A DNA stretch of 64,000 nucleotides, taken from the NCBI GenBank assembly GCA_014843695.1, contig CM026390.1, forward strand, positions 12,316,904-12,380,903, given 5' to 3'. Shown piece after piece: positions 23,901-37,400 of this stretch. Origin of the DNA: Archivesica marissinica (lineage: Eukaryota > Mollusca > Bivalvia > Venerida > Vesicomyidae). The translations under genes were made by a program, and so were the position numbers. The notes beneath the pieces are model-generated. The model saw only the letters and a program-made list of their open reading frames with translations. It was not told the origin of the DNA and did not search any database. Every line of letters begins with the position of its first letter. The stretch's first letter is position 1.

Positions 23901-25882
23901 TAATACACATAAAACCATTGGATGTTACCGTCTGCTAATGATTGAATAATGCACATAAAACCATCGGATGTTACCGTCTGCTAATGATTGAATAATACAC
24001 ATAAAACCATTGGATGTTACCGTCTGCTCAATGATTGAATAATACACATAAAACCATTGGATGTTACCGTCTGCTCAATGATTGATTAATACACATAACA
24101 CCATTGGATGTTACCGTCTGCTCAATGATTGAATAATACACATAAAACCATTGGATGTTACCGTCTGCTCAATGATTGAATAATGCACATAAAACCATCG
24201 GATGTTACCGTCTGCTAATGATTGAATAATGCACATAAAACCATTGGATGTTACCGTCTGCTCAATGATTGAATAATGCACATAAAACCATTGGATGTTA
24301 CCGTCTTCTAATGATTGAATAATGCACATAAAACCATCGGATGTTACCGTCTGCTAATGATTGAATAATGCACATAAAACCATTGGATGTTACCATCTGC
24401 TCAATGATTGAATAATACACATAAAACCATTGGATGTTACCGTCTGCCAATGATTGAATAATACACATAACATCATTGGATGTTACCGTCTGCTCAATGA
24501 TTGAATAATACACATAAAACCATTGGATGTTACCGTCTGCTAATGATTGAATAATACACATAAAACCATTGGATGTTACCGTCTGCTAATGATTGTATAA
24601 TGCACATAAAACCATCGGATGTTACCGTCTGCTCAATGATTGAATAATACACATAAAACCATTGGATGTTACCGTCTGCTAATGATTGAATAATACACAT
24701 AAAACCATTGGATGTTACCGTCTGCTAATGATTGAATAATTCACATAAAACCAGTGGATGTTACCGTCTGCTCAATGATTGAATAATACACATAAAACCA
24801 TCGGATGTTACCGTCTGCTAATGATCGAATAATACACATAAAACCAGTGGATGTTACCGTCTGCTCAATGATTGAATAATACACATAAAACCATCGGATG
24901 TTACCGTCTGCTAATGATCGAATAATACACATAAAACCATTGGATGTTACCGTCTGCTAATGATTGAATAATGCACATAAAACCATTGGATGTTACCGTC
25001 TGCTAATGATTGAATAATGCACATAAAACCATCAGATGTTACCGTCTGCTAATGATTGAATAATGCACATAAAACCATTGGATATTACCGTCTGCTCAAT
25101 GATTGAATAATACACATAAAACCATTGGATGTTACCGTCTGCTCAATGATTGAATAATACACATAAAACCATCGGATGTTACCGTCTGCTCAATGATTGA
25201 ATAATACACATAAAATCATTGGATGTTACCGTCTGCTCAATGATTGAATAATACACATAAAACCATCGGATGTTACCGTCTGCTCAATGATTGAATAATA
25301 CACATAAAACCATTGGATGTTACCGTCTGCTAATGATTGAATAATGCACATAAAACCATCGGATGTTACCGTCTGCTCAATGATTGAATAATACACATAA
25401 AACCATTGGATGTTACCGTCTGCTAATGATTGAATAATACACATAAAACCATTGGATGTTACCGTCTGCTAATGATTGAATAATACACATAAAACCAGTG
25501 GATGTTACCGTCTGCTCAATGATTGAATAATACACATAAAACCATCGGATGTTACCGTCTGCTAATGATCGAATAATACACATAAAACCAGTGGATGTTA
25601 CCGTCTGCTCAATGATTGAATAATACACATAAAACCATCGGATGTTACCGTCTGCTAATGATCGAATAATACACATAAAACCATTGGATGTTACCGTCTG
25701 CTAATGATCGAATAATGCACATAAAACCATTGGATGTTACCGTCTGCTAATGATTGAATAATGCACATAAAACCATCGGATGTTACCGTCTGCTAATGAT
25801 TGAATAATGCACATAAAACCATTGGATGTTACCGTCTGCTCAATGATTGAATAATACACATAAAACCATTGGATGGTACCGT
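20985..25882. repeat. 46/47-bp minisatellite, ~105 copies
   Basis: The unit contains TGTTACCGTCTGCT(C)AATGAT, TGAATAATACACATAAAACC and ATTGG. Two length classes (with or without one C in CTCAATG) alternate irregularly, and C/T (ATCGG/ATTGG) and A/G (TACAC/TGCAC) variants are shared between them. Open frames of 60-100 codons on the minus strand are repeat artefacts. The right edge abuts the Tc1 element. Confidence 0.98.
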
Positions 25883-25903
25883 TTGCTATGCATGTACATT
25901 GTA

Positions 25904-27650
25904 CACTTAAGGAAAGAGCCAACTATACCATTTTTAATCTTGAATAACTTTTTTATTTATTAATATCTTTGCACGAAATTTCGAACATTGTCTATCTAGG
26001 CCATTAGAATTATAATCATGCTTTCACATTTATCGATTTTTTAACGCTCTGCGCCGAGCCGTGAAACGTATAAAATCACAAAATGCACGAGAAAATTGTG
26101 GGTTGGTGCGAACAAAAATTGCACGTGGTCGTTTTGGAAGCTATATCGATTATCACATCCAAAAAACACAAAATGGGCCGGATGTCAATTCAGCAGCGCG
26201 GAATAGCCATCGGGCTAATTACCGCCGGGGTTTCCCAGCGAGAGGTGGGTTTCATTTTCAACGTATTTAAATTATTTTTTAATAATTGTATCAATTTATT
26301 TTAGCTGATATTCGTAGTAGGTCAATCGTAACCATAAACAAAATATTACATCAATTATTTTATTAGTAATGTCACTATTATTATTCGCAATATTTTTATG
26401 TATACATGCTCACCATGTAATAAATCGTTTTGTCCGTATATTTTGCAGGTTGCTAGACGAATGGGAGTAAACCGTCACACAATCATTGGGCTGGTGAGAA
26501 AGTACAGGGCGTCGGGCAGCGTGGACGACCTCCCTCGCCGCAAACGTGGACGTATAACTACTGCCGCCCAAGACCAGCATATACTGCAGATCCACCGTCA
26601 ACAGCGATGGCGCACAGCTGCTTTAACAGCAAGGGAAACACTCGGCACTCACGGGCGCTACATCTCTGCGAGAACCGTACGGAATCGGCTTCTTACCATG
26701 GCTAACATGCGATGTAGACGACCGTTTAAAGGTATCGTTCTTACACCGAGGCATAGGGGTCTGAGAGATCGTTGGGCACGGCGTAATCGCAGAGTAACAC
26801 AAGCGGCCTGGGCCCAAGTTCTTTTCACGGACGAAAAGAGGTTTCGTTTACAGGAGAATGATTGCCGTACACGGGTATATCGCGAAAGGGGAGAGAGATT
26901 CAACGACAACTGCGTGATCGAGCGTGATAGGTACGGTGGAGGGTCCGTTATGATCTGGGCGGGAGTGTCTATGCACAACAAGACTAACATTGTCTTTATA
27001 AATGGCAATCTTACTGCAGCCAGATATCGAGATGAAGTCCTTCAGCCAGAAGTAGTTCCGATGATGAGAAACAACCGTGGTTTGAGCTTTCTCCAAGACG
27101 GTGCGCCTGCTCACACAGCCAGGGCTACGTTAGCGTTTCTCAATGCTAATAACGTAAACATAAAGGCACTTCCAGCCAGGTCTCCCGATCTTAACGTGAT
27201 TGAGAACATCTGGGATGAACTCAACCGACGCGTTAGAAGAAATGGTATCGCGCCACAGACCATCCCGCAGCTGAGAGCGAAAATTGCTCAGGAGTGGGCC
27301 AACCTACCCCAGAATTACATTCATCGGTACGTCACATCCATGCGCAGACGTTGTATTGCTGTGATTAATGCCCAGGGAGGACATACCCGTTACTAGACCC
27401 GGGACTAGACCCTTATGTAACATATCGAATTTGGTGAACAGAGTGTAGTGACTTTTTGTGACTTAGGTTTCGCGCAACAGGACAGGAAACGACACAGCTG
27501 CTTTAATTTGTATTCTGATCAAATGAATTACATTTAATTATGATCTCACATATCTTATTGTTATATTTTGAAAATTTCAGCAAGATCTGACCTATATCCG
27601 CTGAGTTATGGGTAGTTTTATACTGGTATAGTTAGCTCTTTCCTTAAGTG
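25904..27650 (+). mobile_element. Tc1-like DNA transposon, apparently complete
   Basis: Terminal inverted repeats CACTTAAGGAAAGAGC[CT]AACTATACC at both ends, each flanked outside by TA (25902-25903 and 27651-27652), the Tc1/mariner target duplication. 1747 bp long. It encodes one transposase with an intron. It ends 178 bp before the sulfotransferase start codon and is read in the same direction. Confidence 0.92.
26173..27396 (+). CDS. Tc1-like transposase (DD34E), two exons, intact
   Basis: Exon 1 26173-26244 and exon 2 26449-27396 join in phase 0 (GCGAGAG|GTGGGT; TTTTGCAG|GTTGC) to give 339 residues, the usual length. The N-terminus has two helix-turn-helix segments (QRGIAIGLITAGVSQREVAR; SARTVRNRL) and GRPR-hook-like KRGR. 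The catalytic core has Asp in LFTDEKRF, Asp in LQDGAPAHTA and Glu in LNVIENIW, with 34 residues between the last two. No stop or frameshift. The intron falls inside the first HTH. It may still be mobile; expression cannot be judged. Confidence 0.92.
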
Positions 27651-27787
27651 TATATACAATGTTCTAATGTTTGTAAACGAACTTTGAGCATAGTTTGTGA
27701 GATCCTGTCATTCTGAGACTAGAGCTATAGATACATCTGTTTCGGACGAGTTATTTTGGGCAGACATTGGAGTGATTTACAAAGTTC

Positions 27788-27793
27788 TATAAA
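27788..27793 (+). promoter_or_regulatory. Possible TATA box of the sulfotransferase gene
   Basis: TATAAA 36-41 bp before the ATG at 27829, which has a good context (ACAACAATGG). If used, the 5' leader would be only ~10 nt, so an upstream promoter or non-coding exon is equally possible. Confidence 0.3.
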
Positions 27794-27828
27794 GGCACCT
27801 TCATTCAAGAGTACTGCAAGGTACAACA

Positions 27829-28482
27829 ATGGTGCGTGTGCGAGTGACGTCGCGGCGGAACTGTGTCATTTTACTTACCGTTAGTCTTGCATTTACCGTA
27901 TTGTGTTTATTATTCCTACACATGCACGAACTAACTAAAACATCCAGCTCTGGCTATTCCGTCATCATTGTGCCATTGAAAGACTCACTAGAACACAGGC
28001 ACATACTGCCGAAGTTGGTGAACCATGCGCCATTGAAGGACTCACTAGAACACAGGCACATACTGCCGAAGTTGGTGAACCATGCGCCATTGAAGGACTC
28101 ACTAGACAGGCAAATAATGCCGAAGTTGGTGAACCATGCGCCATTGACGGACTCACTAGACAGGCAAATAATGCCGAAGTTGGTGAACCATGCGCCATTG
28201 ACGGACTCACTAGAACACAGGCACATACTGCCGAGTACCTTGTTAAATGATAAAATAACTGCTAAACACAATGTAAGTGTTGCAAAGCTAGCAATAAACG
28301 TCGCGCAACAATCGAAACAAGAAGTTGTCGTGCAGATTGATAAACATATTCTCACAATGATTGAAGAAATAGAACGAAGTGACACGACAACAAAGGGGAT
28401 TGCGAAATTGGAAATTTCGGGAAATTACACGTGCCCACAAAAACAGAGAGTCGTTAATGAAGTTGAAGATTTGCTGTGCATG
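27829..28482 (+). CDS. CHST15-like exon 1: cytosolic tail, membrane anchor, repeated stem
   Basis: 218 codons. A short basic tail (VRVRVTSRR) precedes a hydrophobic span (CVILLTVSLAFTVLCLLFL). Five 18/19-residue repeats of the type PLKDSLEHRHILPKLVNHA follow, encoded by a 54/57-bp coding minisatellite (27970-28238). The rest is a helical stem ending in NYTCPQKQR, a possible N-glycosylation site. Donor ATG|GTATGT at 28483, phase 0. Confidence 0.85.
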
Positions 28483-31400
28483 GTATGTAACTATATATAT
28501 GATCTTTATATGCAATATGTATATTTTACGCCTTAGGCAAACTCGAGACCCGACTATATATAATTAAATAATATGAATATAAGAAATATATATATAATGC
28601 CCTCCTTCAGTATATATATATATAGGTTCGTGTCAGAAAGCATATATTATTGCTCAATGTATACATAGATTCGTGTCAGAAAGCATATAGTATTGCTCAC
28701 TGTATACATAGGTTCGTGTCAGAAAGCATATATTATTGCTCAATGTATACATAGGTTCGTGTCAGAAAGCATATATTATTGCTCACTGTATACATAGGTT
28801 CGTGTCAGAAAGCATATATTATTGCTCACTGTATACATAGGTTCGTGTCAGAAAGCATATATTATTGCTCAATGTATACATAGGTTCATGTCAGAAAGCA
28901 TATATTATTGCTCAATGTATACATAGGTTCATGTCAGAAAGCATATATTATTGCTCAATGTATACATAGGTTCGTGTCAGAAAGCATATATTATTGCTCA
29001 ATGTATACATAGGTTCGTATCAGAAAGCATATATTATTGCTCAATGTATACATAGGTTCATGTCAGAAAGCATATATTATTGCTCAATGTATACATAGGT
29101 TCGTGTCAGAAAGCATATATTATTGCTCAATGTATACATAGGTTCGTATCAGAAAGCATATATTATTGCTCAATGTATACATAGGTTCATGTCAGAAAGC
29201 ATATATTATTGCTCAATGTATACATAGGTTCGTGTCAGAAAGCATATATTATTGCTCAATGTATACATAGGTTCGTATCAGAAAGCATATATTATTGCTC
29301 AATGTATACATAGGTTCATGTCAGAAAGCATATATTATTGCTCAATGTATACATAGGTTCGTGTCAGAAAGCATATATTATTGCTCAATGTATACATAGG
29401 TTCGTGTCAGAAAGCATATATTATTGCTCAATGTATACATAGGTTCGTGTCAGAAAGCATATATTATTGCTCACTGTATACATAGGTTCACGTCAGAAAG
29501 TATATATTATTGCTCAATGTATACATAGGTTCGTGTCAGAAAGCATATAGTATTGCTCACTGTATACATAGGTTCATGTCAGAAAGCATATATTATTGCT
29601 CAATGTATACATAGGTTCGTGTCAGAAAGCATATATTATTGCTCAATGTATACATAGGTTCATGTCAGAAAGCATATATTATTGCTCACTGTATACATAG
29701 GTTCACGTCAGAAAGCATATATTATTGCTCAATGTATACATAGGTTCGTGTCAGAAAGCATATATTATTGCTCACTGTATACATAGGTTCACGTCAGAAA
29801 GCATATATTATTGCTCACTGTATACATAGGTTTATGTCAGAAAGCATATATTATTGCTCACTGTATATATAGGTTCGTGTCAGAAAGCATATATTATTGC
29901 TCAATGTATACATAGGTTCATGTCAGAAAGCATATAGTATTGCTCACTGTATACATAGGTTCGTGTCAGAAAGCATATATTATTGCTCAATGTATACATA
30001 GGTTCATGTCAGAAAGCATATATTATTGCTCAATGTATACATAGGTTCATGTCAGAAAGCATATATTATTGCTCACTGTATACATAGGTTCGTGTCAGAA
30101 AGCATATATTATTGCTCAATGTATACATGGGTTCATGTCAGAAAGCTATAAATTATTCTTGTTCGTCACTCGAATGCAATCTGCAGTCTCTTCTATTTTA
30201 TTAGTTTAATAATATTGTATTGCTTTTTATATACAATATAATTACATATATAAACATGATACATGTAGGAACAACAATTCATATATGCAACTATGCTGCT
30301 ATGTTTATACATGAACACCGAGAACCATAATCTAGAAGCAGATATGTTGGGCAACAAGGTTTACCAACATTAGCTAATGCCCTCCTTCAGTATTTGTTTA
30401 AGAAATCATATTTTTCTTTCTCTTATTTATTGGCGAATAAAACTTGGGTTGGAGTTCTGACGCGTAGGCCTAGATAGTTGCCCATGGCAAAACTATGTAT
30501 ATTGACATAAACTGTTTGTTCCTTATGGTCGATATGACGCTCAATAAAGTATCTATTGATCTAGAGATTCTTTAATTAACCATACATTTTCAAACTGGAG
30601 TTTCTATTTTAAAACATCGTAGTTTGTCGACTAATTAATTGAATAGAACGAAGTGTGGTGACAGTGCTTGATGTTGCTTAGTTCAATATCTAGCAAAATA
30701 TGGACGCCATAGCCCCTTAATAGAGCTACTTAGATATGAGAGGTGAACATTGTTCCGATGAAATACACATGAGTAGACCTGGATCATTGGATCTTAACAG
30801 TCTAACATGCCAATCGGAGACTATCAGCTTGAGATCGTCAGCCAATTTACCTACCTGGGTTCCACAGCCACAAACAACCTCTCGCTCGATGTGGAGCTGG
30901 ACAAACGTATTGGCAAAGCAGCCTCCACCCTTCCCAGGCTCAACAAGAACGTGTGGGAAAACAGACAGCTGACAACCAACACCAAGATAGCAGTGTACAA
31001 GGCTTGCGTCGTCAGCACACTCCTCACACTATGGAAGCGAGTCATGGACAACATACGCAACTCAAGAGCGAAAACTGCAAGTGCTCCACCTCCGCTGTAT
31101 GCGACGTGTCCTAGGCATATCATGGCAGGACAGTCACCAACAACATTACTCCGCCAACTCCGTCTACGCTGGCTCGGATACGTACGCCGGATGGACGACG
31201 GTCATATTCCAAAAGATATGTTGTATGGTGAATTGGCCGCAGGGCACAGAGACAAAGGTCGACCCCAACTTCGCTTCAAGGATGTCTGCAAACGAGATAT
31301 GAAAGCGCTGGGTAGTGAAGGCCATATCTATAGATGACATTGACCTTGCTTTTTTGTTCTTTGTCTATATAAAGCGGCCATTTTGTTTTTGGAGGAGTCA

Positions 31401-34400
31401 ATTTTTGAAAAATCGATAACCGTTGTATCGGACTATATATAAACCTGCGGCCAGATAGATCGTGTTACGACATAGATATCCGATACGGGACTGTTTGCGA
31501 CAATAGAGGGCAGTACAACAATAGACGGTACACTGGTAGGTAGGTGAGCGCACCCCAGACAATGGGGATGGTCAGCGCGTCGTAGCGTACGACGTGTAGG
31601 ATATTATGAAGCATTTTACATCGACTCAACATTATGTATATAGGTCTTCCGTGGTTAAAATGGAAGGGTTCGATCTTCGAGGCAGTTCGTTCCGTTATGG
31701 CCGGTAGGTTAGCCACCAGCTGCATACCGATCAGTATCAAATTCTGGATGTACGAAGAAGAGGCGTCTCATATGTCAAATTGGATGCAATAGGGGCGACT
31801 CTACAAACACTTATTAAAAGCCAAATAGAACGATTCAGTTACATATTTATGCTTTATTTACAAATGACATCATTATTATGAGAACGATGTAGGGTGAATC
31901 CATAACACAATAGTCAGCACTCAACAATCAAATATAATAATTATTTTTTAAAACAAAATATTAACCCGATATAAATTCAATTACCAGTTCATTATTTCTA
32001 AAGCTCTTTATTTTGTAAATCTATTCAAAACGAAAACATTGTATATAACGCTATCTATTTTCACTATACAATGGCCGGTCGATCTCCTCACGACGTGCAC
32101 GTCGTGACCGGTGCACATCCCGCAGCAGCAGCGTAGGATACTGGGATCTTCTGGTCGTCGATCTTGCGAAGGGGGAATCTCCTCAGTATGTGGATCCACG
32201 GCTATGGCACATCAGGACAGATCTGCCGTCTCTTCTAGATAGTGTTTGAGGTGAACACTGGTATTTTCGATCTTTCTCCACCGGCGTTTAGAAGAGATGG
32301 CGGACCTGAGGGAGCGGCAACGGTCGTAGATCCACGCTCCCCCGATCTACAGTGGAGTGACCGTAGACTCGTTTGCGACAATCGACGACCAGATGTCTAA
32401 CTGTCAGATCCGTATAAATGCTGCTGCGGGGTGACCAACAGTGAGGAGGGTGGTCCTACAAAGGACCGTTACGAAAGAAGCCACAGGACTTGTCACCCTG
32501 AGAAGATAGAAGTTACCTTCCTAGATGTCAACTTAAGCAACTTAGAGAGAACTACATAAACACCATAGAGAATACAGTCGCCCAAATGCATTTATGCGGT
32601 GGCGACTTTAAATAAAACTACATCGTTCGTACTATACAATGGTACGGGTATTAGCTATAGTCACTATACAATGGTACGGGTATTAGCTATATTCACTATA
32701 CAATGGTACGGGTATTAGCTATAGTCACTATACAATGGTACGGGTATTAGCTATAGTCACTATACAATGGTACGGGTATTAGCTATAGTCACTATACAAT
32801 GGTACGGGTATTAGCTATATTCACTATACAATGGTACGGGTATTAGCTATATTCACTATACAATGGTACGGGTATTAGCTATATTCACTATACAATGGTA
32901 CGGGTATTAGCTATAGTCACTATACAATGGTACGGGTATTAGCTATAGTCACTATACAATGGTACGGGTATTAGCTATAGTCACTATACAATGGTACGGG
33001 TATTAGCTATAGTCACTATACAATGGTACGGGTATTAGCTATATTCACTATACAATGGTACGGGTATTAGCTATATTCACTATACAATGGTACGGGTATT
33101 AGCTATAGTCACTATACAATGGTACGGGTATTAGCTATAGTCACTATACAATGGTACGGGTATTAGCTATATTCACTATACAATGGTACGGGTATTAGCT
33201 ATATTCACTATACAATGGTACGGGTATTAGCTATAGTCACTATACAATGGTACGGGTATTAGCTATATTCACTATACAATGGTACGGGTATTATCTATAT
33301 TCACTATACAATGGTACGGGTATTAGCTATATTCACTATACAATGGTACGGGTATTATCTATATTCACTATACAATGGTACGGGTATTAGCTATAGTCAC
33401 TATACAATGGTACGGGTATTAGCTATATTCACTATACAATGGTACGGGTATTATCTATATTCACTATACAATGGTACGGGTATTATCTATATTCACTATA
33501 CAATGGTACGGGTATTAGCTATAGTCACTATACAATGGTACGGGTATTAGCTATATTCACTATACAATGGTACGGGTATTATCTATATTCACTATACAAT
33601 GGTACGGGTATTAGCTATATTCACTATACAATGGTACGGGTATTAGCTATATTCACTATACAATGGTACGGGTATTAGCTATAGTCACTATACAATGGTA
33701 CGGGTATTAGCTATATTCACTATACAATGGTACGGGTATTAGCTATATTCACTATACAATGGTACGGGTATTAGCTATATTCACTATACAATGGTACGGT
33801 ATTAGCTATAGTCACTATACAATGGTACGGGTATTAGCTATAGTCACTATACAATGGTACGGGTATTAGCTATATTCACTATACAATGGTACGGGTATTA
33901 GCTATATTCACTATACAATGGTACGGGTATTAGCTATAGTCACTATACAATGGTACGGGTATTAGCTATATTCACTATACAATGGTACGGGTATTAGCTA
34001 TATTCACTATACAATGGTACGGGTATTAGCTATAGTCACTATACAATGGTACGGGTATTAGCTATAGTCACTATACAATGGTACGGGTATTAGCTATAGT
34101 CACTATACAATGGTACGGGTATTAGCTATAGTCACTATACAATGGTACGGGTATTAGCTATAGTCACTATACAATGGTACGGGTATTAGCTATAGTCACT
34201 ATACAATGGTACGGGTATTAGCTATAGTCACTATACAATGGTACGGGTATTATCTATAGTCACTATACAATGGTACGGGTATTAGCTATAGTCACTATAC
34301 AATGGTACGGGTATTAGCTATAGTCACTATACAATGGTACGGGTATTAGCTATAGTCACTATACAATGGTACAGGTATTATCTATAGTCACTATACAATG

Positions 34401-37400
34401 GTACGGGTATTATCTATAGTCACTATACAATGGTACGGGTATTAGCTATATTCACTATATGCTTGACCGCCTCGGTGTCAAAATGATATAAACGTTTTCT
34501 TTTGTATTGAATATGCAGTACATTTTGTAATGTTTATCTTATCAATTGTAATAGTTGACAAGAGAATTTAAGAATTAAAATATTTATTGACTTTTATTGA
34601 TAATAATATAACAGAGCCTGCGAGTTTGAACATGACTCGGTTATGACTCAGTAAGGATTGTAAGGATTTTGTTCCAATATAATAGAACCATACGTCACAT
34701 ATGATTTTAATAATAGAAGGTGTGGTTTTCTTTTATATGTCTTTATTAATCATTTTAAGGAGCGGTTTTTCTATTATATCATGTCCAACATGTCGCAGGT
34801 AGACTTCGTGGATGATCCACCCATCTACTTTGATAAGTTGGCGTCAGACCAGGAGGATGCTACGACTGTAAACTACGTGTCTGACGACATGGTGGAAATG
34901 CGGTGGAAGTACAAAAATGACTTTGTAAACACTAATGCCAAAACTAATGTAGTTATAGCCGCATATACCACGGCTCAAGCACTACTCTTACCTTGAAAAT
35001 CTTGGCACCAGGGGACTATGTGTAGATACTGACTCAGTGATCTTTTCCACCCGCAAAGGGGAATGGAAACCTTTTTTGTGCGACTATCTAGGGGATCTGA
35101 TTGACGAAGTTCCCAAAAACAGAATACTGACCTTCGTGACAGGGGGGGGGGGGGGGCCGAAAAACTATGCATACAGAACCCAAAACCCAAATAAACTGGG
35201 TAATAATACCACCTGTAAGATCAGAGGGATCACTCTCAATTGCAAAAACATGTTAAATGTAAATGTTGGTGTACTGAAAGACTTCGTAACAAAACGACCG
35301 AACGCTATAGTGTCAGTTGTAGATGCCCACAAAATCACAAGGGACCGAGATTCAGCCAGATTACTTACTATCCCACAACGCAAAGACTACCGTTTAGTGT
35401 TTGATAAACGAGTGTTACAAAATTACATCTCCTATCCTTATGGATTTTGAGGAGACAAAACACTGTACATTTGTGCATGCAATAAACTTTCTATTAACTA
35501 ACACACTTGTTTTTTTTAGTTGTAAATACGTTGTTGAATTGGAAAATTAAGCCATTAGATTTGGTATAAATACCGCACGATAATGACAACATTATCTTAT
35601 CGGAAGAGTCCATTGACTTGCTATAGGTGTTTTTATATTACTACTTCATATGCAAATTGACTATTGTGTAGTCTATGAAATTGAATGGTAACGTTTGCCT
35701 ATACATAGTAATATAAAAACAGCTATAACAAGTCAATGGACCCTTCCGATAATGTTGTGATTATCGTGCGGTGTTTATATGTACTGTACACGTACACATA
35801 TATAGGGATTTCCCCCCCCCCCGAGTTTATGAAGGTCTGCCCGCCCGGAGGCACTGTAAGTGAGCGTACACAGTATGCTCACCTGTTGAGGCTTGATCCC
35901 GACGTGTATCCCTCACGTCTTAAAGATATATTTTGTAATACCAAAGGGATACATTTTCATAAAAACAGCTGATTTTGGCGCTGTGTATTTAATGCCTAAA
36001 GTTTGTATAATTTAATCTCAAAGTATGACGGTTGCACTGATGGTTAATGAAACCAGTGTAATGTGCTTCCGTTGGTCCTACTCTTGTTTCTTTATGTTTA
36101 TAGACGTGTATCCTGGGTTTCGACAGCATTATTGTTGTGTTCTGTAGTCCGGGATCGATTCACTTGTGTTAATTTTCGAATTTCGAATCTTTGAAGTTCT
36201 AATAATCTAAAATTTACTCTTTTGTTACGTCTGAACGTTTTATGTGCATTCGTACTGCCTGTTTTACTAAGAAATAGCCTTTAATGTATGAGCTAGATTA
36301 TGTTTCTCATAATAGCCGACATGCTTCATTGTTTAGGTTTATTTAATGTCGCTACCGGTTACCTATTTGAGCAACGGACAGTTTACCTAACAGCACCTTC
36401 CTGGACAGGCTCCAGCGGTTAAGCAGTACTTGGTGCACCAACCTCCGTAAGAAACTGCCAAATATTTTCATATAAATAGACACGATCTGAGCGACCATAA
36501 CGGCTTGATTGGTGGGAGTAAAATTTTGTTTAGAGACAAATTTTCAATGGATTGTCTATATTTGCACGCATGAACATAATATATATATAGCAGAGTACCT
36601 TGTAGTCAGATACTAAATATAGTATGCTTTATATACGTTTTAGACTCCTCCTCGTTTTCTACCGGACTACAAGAACCCATGTTGGAATTCCTCCGCTGGA
36701 AAGTTCCAGTGTCTCCCATACTTTCAGATAATCGGCATTGATAAGAGCGGGTCTACAGATCTATTCTCTAAAATTGTCAAACACCCGGATGTATTGAATA
36801 ACAACGGAAAGCTACAAAAAGAAACCATGTGGTGGTCATGGAAAAGATACGGTACGTAATCGCAAGTGGATCCTGATTGAAGGGCGGATAACGTCTACTT
36901 GCAAATGAATACACAAAGGGAGGTTTTTTATTACCTCCCTTGACAGATTTATCCCGAAATGTATATTTGTCCTATTAGTTGGAATCCTTTATGTTTTACC
37001 GTTATTTCCTAATCAAATGCAGCGGCATAATAATTGTTTGTAATTCTATCAACATCATGTTAATTATTTGATAGCAAATCTTTACAGTAAAGTATCAATA
37101 GGATATGTTGTAGGGTATCTGTCGAGATTTATTTATTTAATAATAATATGAGAAAATGGGAAAAAATGGATAGCATTTTGTGCAAAGAAAACAATGATAA
37201 AAACAGAGGAAACCAATTAAGAGGACCAATCAACTCTTATAGGAGTATTCAGGTAAAGTAACTGGCTAATGTTTCCCATTGTCGTAGACTGTAATTATTT
37301 ATTTCTAAAAAATGTGTACATATAAAAAGGTAATCTCAATTAATAATCATGAACTCCTTAGACACGTTTCCATGTGCAGCATATTCTAAGTAAAGGCAGA

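Noticed and set aside
20985..25882. CRISPR-like array
   Set aside because: Units are contiguous with no unique spacers, in a eukaryotic sequence; this is a minisatellite.
35820..35972. Short frame with VCPPGGTVSERTQYAHLL, preceding GCACTGTAAGTG
   Set aside because: It looks exon-like with a donor-like GTAAGT, but exon 1 joins exon 2 in phase without it and I recognise no family; too little support.
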